Source of the DNA: JAGOEF01 sp964511665
GTDB taxonomy: Bacteria; Bacteroidota; Bacteroidia; Bacteroidales; ML635J-15
Reading direction: 5' to 3'
NCBI GenBank assembly: GCA_964511665.1
Contig: CAZEHA010000015.1
Location: forward strand, 1-64,000
DNA length: 64,000 bases
Part shown: positions 53,846 through 63,160 of the stretch, one piece after another
How the letters are laid out: every line of letters begins with the position of its first letter
Position numbering within the stretch: position 1 is the first letter of the stretch
Notes under the pieces: model-generated
Told to the model about the DNA's origin: nothing
Seen by the model: the letters and a program-made list of their open reading frames with translations, nothing else
Databases searched by the model: none
Program-made: the position numbers and the translations under genes

Positions 53846-54868
53846 ATGGGATTATTTTCGTTTTTACAGCAAGAAATAGCCATTGACCTTGGCACAGCCA
53901 ATACTATCATAATTCACAACGACAAGGTTGTGGTTGATGAACCTTCGATTGTTGCGCTTGACGAACGCAGCGGTAAACTGATAGCCATAGGCAAGAAAGC
54001 CCGAGAGATGCACGGCAAAACCCACAAAGGGATTAGAACAGTGAGACCCTTGCGTGATGGCGTGATTGCCGACTTTAATGCAGCCGAGCTCATGATAAGA
54101 GGGATGATTAAAATGATTAACAAAAAAAGACCTCTGTTTACGCCTTCACTAAAAATGGTTGTTTGCATTCCTTCGGGCAGTACCGAAGTTGAAATAAGGG
54201 CAGTGCGCGACTCTTCGGAACATGCAGGAGCCCGCGAAGTGTATATGATATATGAACCCATGGCTGCAGCTATTGGCATTGGCATGGACGTTGAAGCTCC
54301 AGGTGGCATTATGGTGGTTGACATTGGAGGAGGCACTACCGAAATTGCCGTTATCTCGCTGGGCGGCATCGTGTGCAACAAATCGATTCGTATTGCAGGA
54401 GACGAATTCACCGACGACATTATGGAATACATGCGACATCAGCACAACATACGAATAGGCGACCGCACGGCCGAAGAAATCAAAATAAATGTAGGGGCTG
54501 CCATTCCAAACCTCGAAAACCCTCCTGCCGATTATGTAGTTAGAGGGCCACATCACATGACAGCACTACCCATCGAGATTCCGGTATCGTATCAGGAAAT
54601 TGCTCATAGTCTCGACAAATCGATATCAAAAGTGGAAACTGCAATTATGGCTGTGCTCGAGCAAACACCCCCCGAGTTATATGCCGACATTGTTACTCGT
54701 GGTATATTCCTGGCAGGCGGAGGCGCTTTGCTTCGTGGTCTAGACCAGCGCATCTCCGATAAAACCAATATACCCACACACGTTTCCGAAGACCCATTGC
54801 ACGCAGTTGCTCGTGGCACCGGTATTGCATTGAAAAATGTTGATAAATTTCAGTTCCTGATTCGTTAG
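53846..54868 (+). CDS. mreB: Rod shape-determining actin-like protein MreB
   Basis: A 340-residue bacterial actin. It polymerises under the inner membrane and guides lateral wall synthesis. Phosphate-1 motif IAIDLGTANT, phosphate-2 VVDIGGGTTEIAV and adenosine motif GIFLAGGGALLRGL are all intact. The N-terminal MGLFSFLQQ could be an amphipathic anchor. It is the first gene of mreBCD-mrdA-rodA. The 266 nt upstream (53580-53845) hold no clear gene or perfect promoter, though TATCTTTA at 53774 is a near match. Confidence 0.98.
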   Translation: MGLFSFLQQEIAIDLGTANTIIIHNDKVVVDEPSIVALDERSGKLIAIGKKAREMHGKTHKGIRTVRPLRDGVIADFNAAELMIRGMIKMINKKRPLFTPSLKMVVCIPSGSTEVEIRAVRDSSEHAGAREVYMIYEPMAAAIGIGMDVEAPGGIMVVDIGGGTTEIAVISLGGIVCNKSIRIAGDEFTDDIMEYMRHQHNIRIGDRTAEEIKINVGAAIPNLENPPADYVVRGPHHMTALPIEIPVSYQEIAHSLDKSISKVETAIMAVLEQTPPELYADIVTRGIFLAGGGALLRGLDQRISDKTNIPTHVSEDPLHAVARGTGIALKNVDKFQFLIR

Positions 54869-54882
54869 CCACCCGCAGCGCA

Positions 54883-55695
54883 ATGAGAAACCTGTTCCGA
54901 TTTATCGTAAAATACCACGCTACTTTTTTATTTGTAATATTGCAAATATTCTGTTTCAGCCTCATTGTTATCAACAATCACTATCAGCGTACCGTTTTCG
55001 ATAGTGCTGCCGAAGTGTTTGTTGGCAGAATTCAACACTCGTGGATGGGAGTTACTTCATACTTTGGCCTTGCACGGCAAAACCAATTGCTAATGCATGA
55101 GAACACCCGACTAAGAAACGAACTGCAGGAACGCCGTGCATATAGTCGCAGTTTCCGTTTGGGCGAAAATCGACCCGATTTTGTGTATCGCGATGCAATG
55201 GTAATAAACCGCAGTATATGGAGCAACAACAACTTTATTACCATCAACAAAGGTATTAAACACGGGCTACAACCGAATATGGGAGCAATAAGCAGCCAGG
55301 GATTGGTTGGCATTGTGTATAATTGTTCCGAGAATTATGCAACAATTATTCCTGTAATCAACACCGAATTTAAACTTAGTGTAAAAATCAACAAAAACAA
55401 TTACTTCGGGTCATTGTCGTGGAGTGGAAAAGACTATCGCTTTGCCCGGATGTCGGAAATACCGCTGCACATCGAAATTGCCATTGGAGACACCATTGTT
55501 ACCAGCGGATTTTCTGCCATCTTCCCTGCCGAAGTTCCGGTTGGGATTATCGACAGTTATCAAAAAATCAACTCAACCGGTTATTACGAAATCAACGTAA
55601 AATTATTCACCGATTTTGCAACAATCAGGCACCTTTATATTATTGAGAATAGGAACAGAACAGAAATTTTAGACTTGGAAAGCAACAATGATTAA
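54883..55695 (+). CDS. mreC: Rod shape-determining protein MreC
   Basis: A 270-residue bitopic protein with one N-terminal transmembrane helix (about 12-30), a periplasmic coiled coil (about 60-90, LLMHENTRLRNELQERR) and a beta-barrel part with NNFITINKGIKHGL, SQGLVGIVYN and VTSGFSAIFPAEVPVG. It links MreB to PBP2 and RodA. It starts 14 nt after mreB and overlaps mreD by 8 nt. Confidence 0.94.
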   Translation: MRNLFRFIVKYHATFLFVILQIFCFSLIVINNHYQRTVFDSAAEVFVGRIQHSWMGVTSYFGLARQNQLLMHENTRLRNELQERRAYSRSFRLGENRPDFVYRDAMVINRSIWSNNNFITINKGIKHGLQPNMGAISSQGLVGIVYNCSENYATIIPVINTEFKLSVKINKNNYFGSLSWSGKDYRFARMSEIPLHIEIAIGDTIVTSGFSAIFPAEVPVGIIDSYQKINSTGYYEINVKLFTDFATIRHLYIIENRNRTEILDLESNND

Positions 55696-56197
55696 CAGCA
55701 ATTTCACATATATAATTCGCTTTGTTGTGCTGATGGCATTTCAGGTTCTGCTTTTTTCGAATATACAGGGGATTCCCTACACACACTTTTTTGTGTACAT
55801 TATTTTCATTTTAATACTTCCCTTCGAAACTCCGGCGTATGTGCTCATGCTAGTGGCACTTATTACAGGAATTATAGTAGATGCCTTTGGAAACACTCTT
55901 GGCATTCATGCTTCGGCAACAATACTTGTTGCGTATTTGCGACCGGCTGTACTGCGATTGTATGCCCCGCGCGACGGATACGAGGCCAATACATTGCCCG
56001 GCATACGTAGTTATGGCCTCTTTTGGTTTCTGAAATACTGCATCACACTGGTAATAGCCCACCAATTGCTGCTACACATTCTCGATGCTTTTGGTTTTTA
56101 TATGTTTCATATCACCCTGTTAAGGGTTGCATTCAGTGTTTTAGGTAGTGTGGCTGTTATTATTTTAATAGAATACCTTAGCATGAAGAGGAAATGA
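55688..56197 (+). CDS. mreD: Rod shape-determining protein MreD
   Basis: A 169-residue inner-membrane protein with about five helices. The sequence is poorly conserved, as usual for MreD, but length, hydrophobicity, GIIVDAFGNTLGIHA near residue 60 and the position between mreC and mrdA identify it. Its stop overlaps the mrdA ATG by 4 nt. Confidence 0.9.
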   Translation: MINSNFTYIIRFVVLMAFQVLLFSNIQGIPYTHFFVYIIFILILPFETPAYVLMLVALITGIIVDAFGNTLGIHASATILVAYLRPAVLRLYAPRDGYEANTLPGIRSYGLFWFLKYCITLVIAHQLLLHILDAFGFYMFHITLLRVAFSVLGSVAVIILIEYLSMKRK

Positions 56198-58017
56198 AAG
56201 ATCTCAGCATCCGCAAGTTTTATGTGGGCGGGATTTTTCTTGCCATATTTCTCATAATAATTATTCGGTTGTTTACGATTCAGGTAATTGACGATTCCTA
56301 CAAAATATCATCGGAAAATAATTCGCAGCGTCGCATTGTTGAATATCCTGCCCGCGGCCTGGTTTTCGACCGAAACGGGATTCTGTTGGTAAGCAACGAA
56401 ACTGCTTACGACTTAATGATTATTCCCCGACAGGTAACAAGCTTCGACACGGCAATGCTGATGCAAGATTTGGGTATCGATATTGATGATTTGCGAATGC
56501 GCATAAAAAAAGCCATCGGCTATTCACGCTTCAAACCATCGGTTTTCTACAAGCAAATGTCGAAAATGCAATATGCCTATTTTCAGGAACACATGTACCG
56601 TTACCCCGGTTTTTATGTACAAACCCGCTCATTGCGAAAATACGAAAAGACCATTGCGGCTCACATTTTGGGGGATATTGGTGAAATCGATCTGGAGGGA
56701 ATACAAAACGACTCGTACTATGCAGTGGGCGATTATGTTGGTAAAAGTGGCATTGAAAACTACTACGAAAATGTATTGCGCGGCGAAAAGGGTGTAAAGG
56801 TTTATATTGTTGATGTTCACAACCGTATTCAGGGAAGCTACGAAAATGGCGAGTTCGATATTGCCGCCAAGCCCGGGAAAGCCATTACCCTATGTATCGA
56901 TGAACGATTGCAAAGCTATGGCGAACTGCTGATGCAGAACAAAATTGGCAGCATTGTAGCCATCGACCCATCAAACGGTGAAATTCTCACTATGGTGTCG
57001 AGCCCGGGTTACGACCCCAACCTATTGATTGGCAGACAGCGTGGTTACAATTTCGACAGTTTAATGAAAGCGCCGAATAAACCCTTGTTCAACAGAGCAG
57101 TTAATGCCGCATATCCACCGGGATCAATTTTTAAAATGGTGCAGGCAATCATAGGTCTCGATCAGGGCATAATTACCCCAAACACATCGTTTCCGTGCGA
57201 CCAAAGCATTGTGGGATGCCATAATCATCCCCCAAACACCAATTTAATGCGAGCCATTCAGTATTCGTGTAACCCGTATTTCTATATGCTTACACGAAAA
57301 CTTATACAACGCGGGTTCGAAAAAAGTATTTTCCGCGACAGCAGGGTTGGCTTAGAAATTTGGAAAGACAAAGTATTGGCATTGGGATTTGAACAAAGCT
57401 TCGACATCGGGCTGCCATCGGTGTCGCGTGGTAAAATACCCGGCCCCGACTACTACGACAGAATTTACGGGAAGTACCGTTGGGCTTACAGTACTATATA
57501 TTCGCTGAGCATAGGGCAGGGAGAAGTGCTTGTAACCCCGCTTCAGATGGCTAATTATGCTGCAATTATAGCAAACAGAGGCTACTATTACCCGCCCCAT
57601 CTGGCACGACACATCAACAACGAAATTCCCGATTCAAGCTTTCTAAAACCGGTAAAAACACCCTTTAAACCCGAGTATTTCATACCCATTGTCGATGGCA
57701 TGGATGCTGTTGTTAACGAAGAGTATGGCACAGGTGGCTTGGCCAGAATTCCACATATCAGGGTGTGTGGAAAAACGGGAACAGCTCAGAATCCACATGG
57801 CGAAGACCACTCGATATTCATGGCATTTGCACCAAAAGACAATCCTAAAATTGCCATTGCCGTTTATATCGAAAATGCAGGATTTGGAGGAGTTTGGGCT
57901 GCCCCCATTGCCAGCTTGATGATTGAAAAATATCTTACCGATTCCATAAGCAATATTTATTCGGAACAACGCATTTTAAACACCAATATCTATAACATTG
58001 CAAACACGACGTGGTAA
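56194..58017 (+). CDS. mrdA: Penicillin-binding protein 2 (elongasome transpeptidase)
   Basis: A 607-residue class B PBP with an N-terminal membrane helix (about 8-30), a pedestal domain with PARGLVFDRNGILL, and a transpeptidase domain. The serine motif is Ser311-Ile-Phe-Lys314 in PPGSIFK, the SxN motif is Ser358-Cys-Asn360 and the KTG motif is Lys527-Thr-Gly529 in CGKTGTAQ. It crosslinks peptidoglycan during elongation in complex with RodA. It is coupled to mreD by a 4-nt overlap. Confidence 0.96.
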   Translation: MKDLSIRKFYVGGIFLAIFLIIIIRLFTIQVIDDSYKISSENNSQRRIVEYPARGLVFDRNGILLVSNETAYDLMIIPRQVTSFDTAMLMQDLGIDIDDLRMRIKKAIGYSRFKPSVFYKQMSKMQYAYFQEHMYRYPGFYVQTRSLRKYEKTIAAHILGDIGEIDLEGIQNDSYYAVGDYVGKSGIENYYENVLRGEKGVKVYIVDVHNRIQGSYENGEFDIAAKPGKAITLCIDERLQSYGELLMQNKIGSIVAIDPSNGEILTMVSSPGYDPNLLIGRQRGYNFDSLMKAPNKPLFNRAVNAAYPPGSIFKMVQAIIGLDQGIITPNTSFPCDQSIVGCHNHPPNTNLMRAIQYSCNPYFYMLTRKLIQRGFEKSIFRDSRVGLEIWKDKVLALGFEQSFDIGLPSVSRGKIPGPDYYDRIYGKYRWAYSTIYSLSIGQGEVLVTPLQMANYAAIIANRGYYYPPHLARHINNEIPDSSFLKPVKTPFKPEYFIPIVDGMDAVVNEEYGTGGLARIPHIRVCGKTGTAQNPHGEDHSIFMAFAPKDNPKIAIAVYIENAGFGGVWAAPIASLMIEKYLTDSISNIYSEQRILNTNIYNIANTTW

Positions 58018-58024
58018 CATATTG

Positions 58025-59425
58025 ATGAACATCGACTGGGTTAGCCTAACTATTTACTTAGTTCTCATGCTACTGGGCTGGTTAAACATATATGCTGCCG
58101 TGTACGACGAAACACATGTGAGCATTTTCGACACCTCGATGCGCTATGGCAAACAACTCATTTGGATAGGTGCTGCCATTTTAATTACATTTTTTGTATT
58201 TTTAATCGACAGCAAATTCTATTCGGCATTTTCGTATGTAATCTATGCTGTTTTCATGCTGCTTTTGGTTTCGGTACTGATTTTTGGCAAAGAAGTGAAC
58301 GCCTCCCGTTCGTGGTTCGAAATTGGCAGCTTCAGGCTACAGCCTGCCGAGTTTGCTAAGATGGCAACCGCATTGGCCATGGCTCGATTTGCCAGCAACG
58401 AACAATTCAAACTGGGCAATTTCCGCAATTTAACAGTAATTGCACTCATAGTATGTCTTCCGGTTGCATTGATTTTGTTACAAAACGATGCCGGGTCGGC
58501 ACTGGTGTATTCGGCTTTTATTTTTGTACTTTACCGCGAAGGCATGAATCCTGTGCTGTTTGCTCTCTTCTTTTTAAGCATCGCTTTGTTTGTATTAGCC
58601 CTGATAACAAATCATGTGATTTTGCTCGCACTGGTGGCTGTAGTGGGCTTCGTTGGTTTTACCCTGATGTCGAAAAAAACATCTACTCCATTATGGGGCT
58701 TACTGATTTTTGCCCTTGTGACCGGAGTGGCTCTTGCCGTTTACTATAGCAATTTATGGCTCTATCCGGTTAAGTACCTGGCAATGCTTGCCATGCTTAC
58801 GGCTTCAGCTATTGCTTTGGTTACGGTGCTAATAAAAAAGATCTACCGTGCCTTGCCTGTATTGTTGTTCCTCGTAGTTTCAACAGTCTATATAAGTTCT
58901 GTAGACTATGTATATTCGAACGTGTTGGGAAAACACCAGCAAGACCGCATCGGCGAACTACTTGGCTTTAACTCCGACCCGCTGGGGGCAGGATACAACG
59001 TAAATCAATCGAAAATATCGATTGGTTCGGGAGGTTTCACCGGAAAGGGCTTTTTAAAAGGAACACAAACAAAATATAATTTTGTGCCGGAACAGGACAC
59101 CGATTTCATTTTCTGCACGGTTGGCGAAGAATGGGGATTTGCTGGCAGCTTTTTAGTACTCTCATTATTTTGTTTTCTAATACTGCGCATTGTGTGGCTT
59201 GCCGAGCGACAGCGTTCGAAGTATTCGTGCGTATATGGCTATTGTGTTGCTTCCATCTTGTTTTTTCACGTAGCTGTGAATATTGCCATGACCATAGGCC
59301 TTGCGCCTGTAATTGGCATTCCGCTGCCGTTTTTCAGCTACGGGGGCAGTTCGCTGTGGGCATTTACATTGTTGCTGATGATTTTCCTTCGCCTCGATGC
59401 TAACCGGATGGAGGTGTTTCGGTAA
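58025..59425 (+). CDS. rodA: Rod shape-determining SEDS glycosyltransferase RodA
   Basis: A 466-residue polytopic peptidoglycan polymerase. SEDS landmarks are SRSWFEIGSFRLQPAEFAK, the catalytic-Asp region LLQNDAGSALVY, GLAPVIGIPLPFFSYGGSS and the basic C terminus. A stretch of extra hydrophobic helices (about 205-300) makes it longer than enterobacterial RodA. I believe this is usual in Bacteroidota. ATG 58025, 7 nt after mrdA, is preferred over the overlapping 57998 start. Its stop abuts the convergent methyltransferase stop. Confidence 0.95.
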   Translation: MNIDWVSLTIYLVLMLLGWLNIYAAVYDETHVSIFDTSMRYGKQLIWIGAAILITFFVFLIDSKFYSAFSYVIYAVFMLLLVSVLIFGKEVNASRSWFEIGSFRLQPAEFAKMATALAMARFASNEQFKLGNFRNLTVIALIVCLPVALILLQNDAGSALVYSAFIFVLYREGMNPVLFALFFLSIALFVLALITNHVILLALVAVVGFVGFTLMSKKTSTPLWGLLIFALVTGVALAVYYSNLWLYPVKYLAMLAMLTASAIALVTVLIKKIYRALPVLLFLVVSTVYISSVDYVYSNVLGKHQQDRIGELLGFNSDPLGAGYNVNQSKISIGSGGFTGKGFLKGTQTKYNFVPEQDTDFIFCTVGEEWGFAGSFLVLSLFCFLILRIVWLAERQRSKYSCVYGYCVASILFFHVAVNIAMTIGLAPVIGIPLPFFSYGGSSLWAFTLLLMIFLRLDANRMEVFR

Positions 59426-60130
59426 TTACTTAATTTTAATAGCCAACTGATAGAAATTATTTACAGCTCCCAACACTTCGTAGTCGATATAATAGGCCGA
59501 AACAAACTCGGTAAAAGCTTTGTACTCATGATTGGGAACATTAAACTCATCGAAAAATATAATGTCGCCTTTCTTGAGATACGGAGCCAAACTGGTGAGA
59601 ACATATAGAGTGGCAGTATATAAATCGGCATCCATATGCACAACGGTTCGCTTATTAAAATCGAACGTTTTTAAAAACTCGGGCAAACATTGCTGAAACA
59701 AGCCCTGAATAAAACGATGACGCGAGCCTTCGATAACAGGAGCTTCGTTATTGGCCGACATATCGCCCTTTTTAAATGGCCCCCAATCTTCGGGCAAACC
59801 GGTAAAAGTATCGAAGCCAACAAAACGAGAAGCCTCATGAGTAATATTTTCGGTCCACCAGCGAAACGAACAACCTTGAGCAACGCCAAATTCAAGGTAG
59901 TCGATACAATCGAGCTTTTCATTTTCGATTACATAACGGAATAAATCTTCGCGTTTGTTGTATCTGAATTTCGGATCGTAAAAATCAGAAAATCCCGCTT
60001 GTTTCTTATGCTTGTGAATCCAAGCAGATAGACCTGCCATCTGACCAAAAAACAATAGGGCTTTACGCGGAACAAACCAATGAAAACGTAACACGGTGAA
60101 AATTCCTTTAAATAGTGGCCTAAATTTCAT
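59426..60130 (-). CDS. TylF/macrocin-O-methyltransferase-like SAM enzyme
   Basis: A 234-residue class I methyltransferase-fold protein. CIDYLEFGVAQGCSFRWW is the SAM-binding loop and VGFDTFTGLPEDWGPF the second motif. VVHMDADLYTATLYVL and GDIIFFDEFNVPNHE contain the metal-binding acidic residues typical of TylF/NovP. The ATG at 60130 removes 36 AT-rich residues of the longest frame. The target is unknown; family members act on sugars or small molecules. It is convergent with rodA with no gap and divergent from the DNRLRE gene. Confidence 0.82.
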   Translation of the reverse strand: MKFRPLFKGIFTVLRFHWFVPRKALLFFGQMAGLSAWIHKHKKQAGFSDFYDPKFRYNKREDLFRYVIENEKLDCIDYLEFGVAQGCSFRWWTENITHEASRFVGFDTFTGLPEDWGPFKKGDMSANNEAPVIEGSRHRFIQGLFQQCLPEFLKTFDFNKRTVVHMDADLYTATLYVLTSLAPYLKKGDIIFFDEFNVPNHEYKAFTEFVSAYYIDYEVLGAVNNFYQLAIKIK

Positions 60131-60156
60131 AAATATAAAATTTTTTGTATATTTAA

Positions 60157-60188
60157 TTGCACAATGTAAAAAATAAACGCTATATTTG
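60157..60188 (+). promoter_or_regulatory. Promoter of the DNRLRE T9SS gene
   Basis: TTG (60157-60159), 21 nt, TATATTTG (60181-60188), a perfect match. The leader to ATG 60223 is about 28 nt. Confidence 0.77.
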
Positions 60189-60222
60189 ATTACTAAAAAT
60201 TTCTCAAAAATAGTCAAAAAAA

Positions 60223-61395
60223 ATGAAGAAGCATACACTTTGTTTTATTGGGCTGTTCATGGTGAGCACCGTTGCATTCTGCCAATCTTTCAACTGCACA
60301 CAGGTATATCATCCCAAAGAAGACGCACCAGTATGGTATCTGCAAAACCAGAATAATCCGACTTGGGGCCCAACCAACACAACAAACTACGGCGATACCG
60401 AATATCTCGATACACAAGTGTGGACATGGAACGCCTCTCCCGGAAAAAAACGCAGCTACATTGCTGTCGATTTGCTGTTTTTGAACGATTTATCAACAAG
60501 TTATGTAAATCAATGCTATTTGAACTTATTCAATCCATTTAGCGGCGAAGCATTCTCGCATAAATACAGTTCGGGGAAATCGAATGTTACAAGAATTTAT
60601 AAGGTTACCCAATCGTGGCACGAAAACTCTATTACCTGGGATAATCAACCTGATTTTGAAGATGATGAATACACCGAAATCGGGATTATCCCTTCATTAC
60701 CCAACACTGAATCGCATGAACATATTTTAAACATTGATATTACTCCGGTTGTTCTCGACGAAAACCACCATTTAGAACACAATTACCATGGAATTGTTAT
60801 GATGCAATGGACAGAAGACCTTTCAACGATTTTTCACAAAATGAATTTTGCCAGTAAGGACTACCCCGACTCAGATTATTGGCCACAGTTGTGCATTAAT
60901 TACGAATTTCCCGAGCCGGTGGTTCTGTACAATGGCATCAATCTAACAGTAGCAGGTGTCGATGAACTCGAAAATTTATTTTACAATCACGTTTCATACT
61001 ATTGGTTAATAAATTCAGAGGAATACTACGGAAAAACCATTGCGTTCGAAACCGATAACATCGACGAATTAGAATTATTGCTGATGCTGAAAATTACCAA
61101 TAACATTGGCCAGCATTGTGAATATGAGTTTTCGCTAATTCCAACTACTTCAGAGAAACAAATAAATGCAGCAGTGAAGTTGCATCCAAATCCGGCGAAA
61201 ACACAATTTGGAATTATTTCGGATACACCTGTAAAAAGCGTTACAATAGTTGACTCAATGGGCAAAACACGAAAACACATCGACAATTACTCCAACTATT
61301 CAAACATTGATATCTGTGGTTTCGAAAAAGGAATAATTACTGTAATAATAGATACTCAGCAAGGGATTATCACCAAATTGCTTGTTGTAGAATAA
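60223..61395 (+). CDS. Secreted DNRLRE-domain (CBM96-like) protein with T9SS sorting domain
   Basis: A 390-residue exported protein with signal peptide MKKHTLCFIGLFMVSTVAFCQ. The DNRLRE-type beta-sandwich (about 30-230) has AVDLLFLNDLSTSYVNQCYL, TRIYKVTQSWHENSITWDNQ and WPQLCINYE in the order expected for this carbohydrate-binding or structural module. A degenerate PKD/Ig-like piece (about 235-305) links it to the sorting domain (LHPNPAKTQ, about 318-390). No catalytic domain is present, so a binding or matrix role is likely. Confidence 0.85.
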   Translation: MKKHTLCFIGLFMVSTVAFCQSFNCTQVYHPKEDAPVWYLQNQNNPTWGPTNTTNYGDTEYLDTQVWTWNASPGKKRSYIAVDLLFLNDLSTSYVNQCYLNLFNPFSGEAFSHKYSSGKSNVTRIYKVTQSWHENSITWDNQPDFEDDEYTEIGIIPSLPNTESHEHILNIDITPVVLDENHHLEHNYHGIVMMQWTEDLSTIFHKMNFASKDYPDSDYWPQLCINYEFPEPVVLYNGINLTVAGVDELENLFYNHVSYYWLINSEEYYGKTIAFETDNIDELELLLMLKITNNIGQHCEYEFSLIPTTSEKQINAAVKLHPNPAKTQFGIISDTPVKSVTIVDSMGKTRKHIDNYSNYSNIDICGFEKGIITVIIDTQQGIITKLLVVE

Positions 61396-61437
61396 AAATT
61401 GTTTCTGTTGATATTCCGGCTTGTTTCGATATTGTAA

Positions 61438-61461
61438 ACAAAAAGCCGTTTGGGCTGTTTT
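61438..61461 (+). terminator. Weak hairpin between the DNRLRE gene and fhs
   Basis: AAAAGCC, loop GTTTG, GGCTGTTTT forms a short stem with one mismatch and a T-rich tail. It may partly terminate the upstream transcript. Confidence 0.35.
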
Positions 61462-61476
61462 ACAATAAAAAATAAC

Positions 61477-63150
61477 ATGATACCCTCCGACATCGACATT
61501 GCCAAGGCTGCCAAAATGAAACCGGTGCGCGAAATAGCTGCGCAACTGGCGATAGCCGAAGATTTACTTGAAAACTACGGACACTACAAGGCCAAGCTTC
61601 CGCTAAGCCTGATTGACGAAGACAAAATAAGCGAAAGACGTTTGATATTGGTTACCGCCATTACTCCCACACCGGCCGGCGAAGGAAAAACCACCACTTC
61701 GATAGGCCTTGCACAAGCCATGAATCTGCTGGGTCATAAAACCACCGTTGTGCTCAGAGAACCGTCGCTGGGGCCTGTTTTTGGTGTTAAAGGCGGTGCG
61801 GCCGGAGGTGGTTATTCGCAAGTTATACCCATGGAAGACATCAACCTACACTTTACCGGTGATATGTCGGCCATAGAAAAAGCACATAATTTGCTGGCGG
61901 CAATTATCGACAACCAGTTGCACCACCGAAACCGCGATTTCGAGCTCGACCCACGCACCATTAGCTGGAAGCGGGTTATCGACATGAACGACCGTTCGCT
62001 GCGCGACATCGTTATTGGCCTTGGTGGAAAAACCCAGGGGGTGCCGCGCGAAACCGGATTTAATATTACTGCTGCGTCGGAGGTAATGGCCATTTTGTGC
62101 CTCGCCGAGAACCTGAAAGACCTAAAAAAACGATTGGGCGATATTTTTATAGGCTACACCTACGACAACCGTGCTATCTTTGCCCGTGATCTGAAGGCAC
62201 ATGGTGCCATGGCTGCATTGCTGAAAGACGCCATGAAACCCAATTTAGTGCAAACACTCGAAAACACGCCTGCTATTATACACGGTGGTCCGTTTGCCAA
62301 CATCGCACAGGGAACCAATTCGGTGGTAGCTACCAAAATGGGACTTTCGCTCAGCGATTTTGTGGTTACCGAAGCCGGTTTTGCCAGCGATTTGGGAGCC
62401 GAGAAATTCTTCGACATTAAGGCACAGTATGCCGGGTTAAACCCCAACGCTACGGTAATTGTTGCCACAGTACGCGCCTTGAAATATCACGGGGGCATGG
62501 CTCTGGCAGATTTATCTAAACCCGATGTGGAAGCTGTGCGTTTGGGTTTGGCCAATCTCGACAAGCATATCGAAAACATGCGTATGTTCAATTTCAATCC
62601 CATTGTTGCTATCAATAAATTTTCGACCGACAGCGATGAGGAACTCGCTGTAATAAAAAATCATTGCGATGCTCAGGCGATAAGGGTTGGGGTAAACGAA
62701 GCCTGGGAAAAAGGCGGCAAAGGAGCTCTTGAATTAGCCGAAATGGTTGCATCCGAAGCAAAACAATGTAGGGTGTGCTTTAGGCCCCTATACGATTTTT
62801 CGTGGACGATCGAAAAAAAGATAGAAACAATAGCCACCAAAATGTATGGAGCTTCGGCTGTGGAATATTCGATGAAAGCTCGCAATCAGTTGAAAACCAT
62901 TGCGAACCTCGGGCTCGAAAAACTACCGGTATGCATGGCAAAAACTCAGAATTCGCTAAGCGACGACCCGAAACTGAAAAACCGTCCAACAGGCTTTACA
63001 CTGAATATTCGTGAAATAGAAATTGCTTCGGGGGCAGGATTTGTAATTCCCATTGCCGGTGATATTATGCGTATGCCAGGCTTACCCAAACTACCATCAG
63101 CCGAACTTATCGACATCGACGATGAAGGCAATATCAGTGGATTGTTTTAA
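61477..63150 (+). CDS. fhs: Formate-tetrahydrofolate ligase
   Basis: A 557-residue enzyme forming 10-formyl-THF from formate, THF and ATP. The N terminus PSDIDIAKAAKMKPV is canonical. The P-loop is TPTPAGEGKTTT (about 62-73). EPSLGPVFGVKGGAAGGGYS, HGGPFANIAQGTNS and VTEAGFASDLGAEKF are family signatures. The start at 61477 is chosen over 61450, which adds nine atypical residues. With GcvP it indicates an active folate one-carbon network. Confidence 0.97.
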   Translation: MIPSDIDIAKAAKMKPVREIAAQLAIAEDLLENYGHYKAKLPLSLIDEDKISERRLILVTAITPTPAGEGKTTTSIGLAQAMNLLGHKTTVVLREPSLGPVFGVKGGAAGGGYSQVIPMEDINLHFTGDMSAIEKAHNLLAAIIDNQLHHRNRDFELDPRTISWKRVIDMNDRSLRDIVIGLGGKTQGVPRETGFNITAASEVMAILCLAENLKDLKKRLGDIFIGYTYDNRAIFARDLKAHGAMAALLKDAMKPNLVQTLENTPAIIHGGPFANIAQGTNSVVATKMGLSLSDFVVTEAGFASDLGAEKFFDIKAQYAGLNPNATVIVATVRALKYHGGMALADLSKPDVEAVRLGLANLDKHIENMRMFNFNPIVAINKFSTDSDEELAVIKNHCDAQAIRVGVNEAWEKGGKGALELAEMVASEAKQCRVCFRPLYDFSWTIEKKIETIATKMYGASAVEYSMKARNQLKTIANLGLEKLPVCMAKTQNSLSDDPKLKNRPTGFTLNIREIEIASGAGFVIPIAGDIMRMPGLPKLPSAELIDIDDEGNISGLF

Positions 63151-63160
63151 ATTAAAAGAG